The notes beneath the pieces were generated by a model, which was not told the origin of the DNA, ran no database searches, and saw only the letters and a program-made list of their open reading frames with translations. Below are positions 5,211 to 6,704 of a DNA stretch of 6,704 nt, piece by piece. The DNA is from Planctomycetaceae bacterium (lineage in GTDB: Bacteria > Planctomycetota > Planctomycetia > Pirellulales > PALSA-1355): the NCBI GenBank assembly GCA_005773095.1, contig SXHT01000324.1, positions 1-6,704 on the forward strand. The letters run 5' to 3'. Each line of letters opens with the position of its first letter. The first letter of the stretch is position 1. A program made the translations under genes and the position numbers.

Positions 5211-6097
5211 ACCTGGCAGTCGTCTCGCGCCTCCCCGTATTCTTGGGCCCACTTCCCAGGTTGGTTTTTTTGGGTGCTTGTTTCGGCACGCTCGTTGGCT
5301 CCCCACGTGCAATTGCCACCCGTGCGTCGCCACCCTCGACGGGCCGGCCCGCGGTCTACGGGCGCGAGCAAGTCCTTCTGCATACCGATGTCGTTGAGCG
5401 ATTGGTGGACGACCAACTCGCGCGGTTACAGAAACTTAAACAGCGACTCGATGGCTACTGGGGGAAAAAACTTGAAGGCAAGCTCGTCTGCTATTGGGTG
5501 GCCGATCTTACCGCCTGGCCCGTCGCGGAAATTCCCCAAGCGGCCCGCGAGCAGATCGAGCAACGATCGGCCGTCACGCTGACAAATCGGGAAACGCTTG
5601 ACGACAGAGTGGTTTCGACGAAATCCGTGGTCTACTCCTCGTGGGAAACTTCCAACCTGCTCCACGAGGTGGTGCATGCATTTTGTTGGCAAACGTTTGG
5701 TCGCTGTGGCCCCGATTGGTATGCCGAAGGCATGGCCGAATTGTTTGGAAGCGAAGACGAACAGCTTCCCGGAGTGCACTATTTTGCCTGGGCGATCGAC
5801 TATCTACGCAAGGATACGGCGCCTCCCACGCCGACCGAAATCGTTTCCGGGCGAATGTCCGATCGCGCGCTTTGGCAGACGTACGCACACCGCTGGGCAT
5901 TGTGTTATCTGCTCTCGCACCACCCCCGTTACTCAGATCGGTTTCAAACATTCGGCAGCAGGCTGTTACGAGGAGACGACGCCGATTTTTTGCGTGACTT
6001 CGCCGACGTCCGCCAATCGCTCGCGGATGACTATCGGCAATTTCTGCGAGACGTTCAGACGGCGTACGAGTTTCAGCGCCAGGCCGGTAACGAGTAA
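5207..6097 (+). CDS. Secreted or anchored HExxH zinc metallopeptidase, DUF1570-like
   Basis: Numbering is from GTG 5207 (296 residues). A hydrophobic N-terminus (residues 2-37, with PRLVFLGACFGTLVGSPRAIA) looks like a signal peptide or anchor; cleavage after AIA is possible. The catalytic motif is HEVVH at 153-157 within NLLHEVVHAFCW, followed by PDWYAEGMAELFG, where Glu174 is the likely third zinc ligand, as in gluzincin peptidases of the 'peptidase MA-like' type. The tail (about 220-296) is helical and charged. Substrate unknown. The same frame extends upstream to ATG 5177 and ATG 5066, but residues added from 5066 are hydrophilic, have poor third-position GC and overlap the better-coding small ORF, so I prefer GTG. 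TTG at 5249, giving MGPLPRLVFLGA as the N-terminus, is another candidate. Follows the ABC exporter on the same strand. Confidence 0.8.
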   Translation: MNLAVVSRLPVFLGPLPRLVFLGACFGTLVGSPRAIATRASPPSTGRPAVYGREQVLLHTDVVERLVDDQLARLQKLKQRLDGYWGKKLEGKLVCYWVADLTAWPVAEIPQAAREQIEQRSAVTLTNRETLDDRVVSTKSVVYSSWETSNLLHEVVHAFCWQTFGRCGPDWYAEGMAELFGSEDEQLPGVHYFAWAIDYLRKDTAPPTPTEIVSGRMSDRALWQTYAHRWALCYLLSHHPRYSDRFQTFGSRLLRGDDADFLRDFADVRQSLADDYRQFLRDVQTAYEFQRQAGNE

Positions 6098-6120
6098 GTT
6101 CCGAGTTCCAAAAGCTTCAC

Positions 6121-6153
6121 TGCCGCGCGCGACCCATAGGGTACCCCGCGGCA
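6121..6153. terminator. Possible terminator-like hairpin after the peptidase gene
   Basis: TGCCGCG (6121-6127) pairs perfectly with CGCGGCA (6147-6153), and an inner ACCC-ATA-GGGT (6132-6142) can form a second short stem. It begins 24 nt after the peptidase stop. There is no T-tract, so a Rho-independent terminator is not established. Confidence 0.3.
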
Positions 6154-6178
6154 TCTACTCTTGGGGCCGCCCAACAAC

Positions 6179-6184
6179 TACAAT
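6179..6184 (+). promoter_or_regulatory. Possible -10 element of the TIM-barrel gene
   Basis: TACAAT, one mismatch from TATAAT, lies 45 nt before the ATG at 6229 and in a similar local setting (TACAATCAGG) to the TATAATCCAG elements at 1190-1200 and 2158-2168. No good -35 hexamer at normal spacing. Confidence 0.25.
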
Positions 6185-6228
6185 CAGGGGCTTGTCCCGT
6201 GGTCCCGTAATCCCGCCAAGCTACCGCG

Positions 6229-6704
6229 ATGAAGTTGGCTTTCAGTTCTAACGCGTACATGCACTTTTCGATCGAGGATACGATCGGCAAGATCGCAAGC
6301 CTCGGTTACGCGGGCATCGAGATTCTGGCCGACGTGCCACATGCCTGGCCCGCCGGGCTGCTGCCCGAACGAAAGGACTCGATTCGCCGGAGCCTCGCGA
6401 AACACGGCCTCGCGATATCCAACGTCAATGCGTTCATGATGAATGCGGTGGCCGATCCGCGGCAGCCGTACTGGCATCCGGGTTGGATTGATCCCGATCC
6501 GCATTATCGGGCCATTCGCCGCGAGCACACCAAGCGGGCATTGATTCTGGCCAAGGAACTCGGCGCTCCGCACATCACCACGGAGCCGGGCGGCCAGCTC
6601 ACGCCCCAACAAACCTGGCGCGACGCGGCGGCGATTTTTTACGACGAGTTGATGCCGTGCGTTGAGCTGGCGGAGAAACTTGGCGTGGGCCTCTTGATTG
6701 AGCC
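6229..6704 (+). CDS. Sugar phosphate isomerase/epimerase, xylose-isomerase-like TIM barrel (N-terminal 158 residues)
   Basis: Open frame from ATG 6229 to the window edge, so the C-terminal half is missing. The pattern of alternating strands and helices fits the AP endonuclease 2/xylose-isomerase-like barrel: strand 1 MKLAFSSNAY, helix SIEDTIGKIASLG, strand 2 GIEILAD, helix about ERKDSIRRSLAKHG, strand 3 AISNVNAFM, helix HTKRALILAKELG, strand 4 HITTEPGG, helix about YDELMPCVELAEKLG and strand 5 VGLLIEP. Glu158 in LLIEP sits where a metal-binding catalytic glutamate is found in ketose 3-epimerases of this fold. Substrate is unknown, since this fold serves many sugar and cyclitol enzymes. There is no Shine-Dalgarno motif. 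It is separated from the peptidase by 131 nt with a hairpin and is probably transcribed separately. Confidence 0.88.
   Translation, partial: MKLAFSSNAYMHFSIEDTIGKIASLGYAGIEILADVPHAWPAGLLPERKDSIRRSLAKHGLAISNVNAFMMNAVADPRQPYWHPGWIDPDPHYRAIRREHTKRALILAKELGAPHITTEPGGQLTPQQTWRDAAAIFYDELMPCVELAEKLGVGLLIE

Noticed and set aside
5249..5280. Lipoprotein signal (LGAC) in the peptidase N-terminus
   Set aside because: The residues after the cysteine remain hydrophobic and the -2 glycine is uncommon, so an ordinary signal peptide or anchor is more likely.

Overview
The window looks like chromosomal DNA from a GC-rich bacterium, most likely a planctomycete of the Pirellulales type. This is inferred from the gene set, the near absence of Shine-Dalgarno sequences, and an HExxH protein resembling the DUF1570-type peptidases common in that group. 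No marker here proves the assignment.

Left block (1-1162, minus strand): ispF (2-C-methyl-D-erythritol 2,4-cyclodiphosphate synthase) followed after 20 bp by cysS (cysteinyl-tRNA synthetase), whose 3' end runs off the window. The pairing of isoprenoid and aminoacylation genes is ordinary. What is odd is that the conserved ispF N-terminus has no ATG, GTG or TTG in front of it.

Middle block (1163-2172): about 1 kb with no credible intact gene. It holds a decayed small gene (about 1365-1616) resembling HicA-like 'HAWG...CP' proteins. It also holds a dense cluster of short palindromes, mostly with 2-nt centres and often sharing a CGT-NN-ACG apex. Around and within this cluster lie an 18-bp perfect inverted repeat (1537-1554/2103-2120), a 40-bp imperfect inverted repeat and a 20-bp direct repeat. 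It looks like a repeat graveyard or a non-autonomous element. The same 11-mer containing TATAAT faces outward from both ends, towards ispF and towards the ABC genes.

Right block (2173-6097, plus strand): an ABC-2 type exporter made of one ATPase and two different permeases. It is followed by a possible 59-residue Trp-rich small protein and a secreted or membrane-anchored HExxH metallopeptidase. The stop of the small ORF overlaps an in-frame GTG of the peptidase (GTGA), which changes the likely peptidase start and suggests translational coupling. The genes could form one transcription unit for exporting and processing an unknown substrate; this is inference.

Right edge (6229-6704): the N-terminal 158 residues of a xylose-isomerase-like TIM-barrel sugar phosphate isomerase/epimerase, cut by the window end. 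It is separated from the peptidase by a short gap with a hairpin and a possible promoter.
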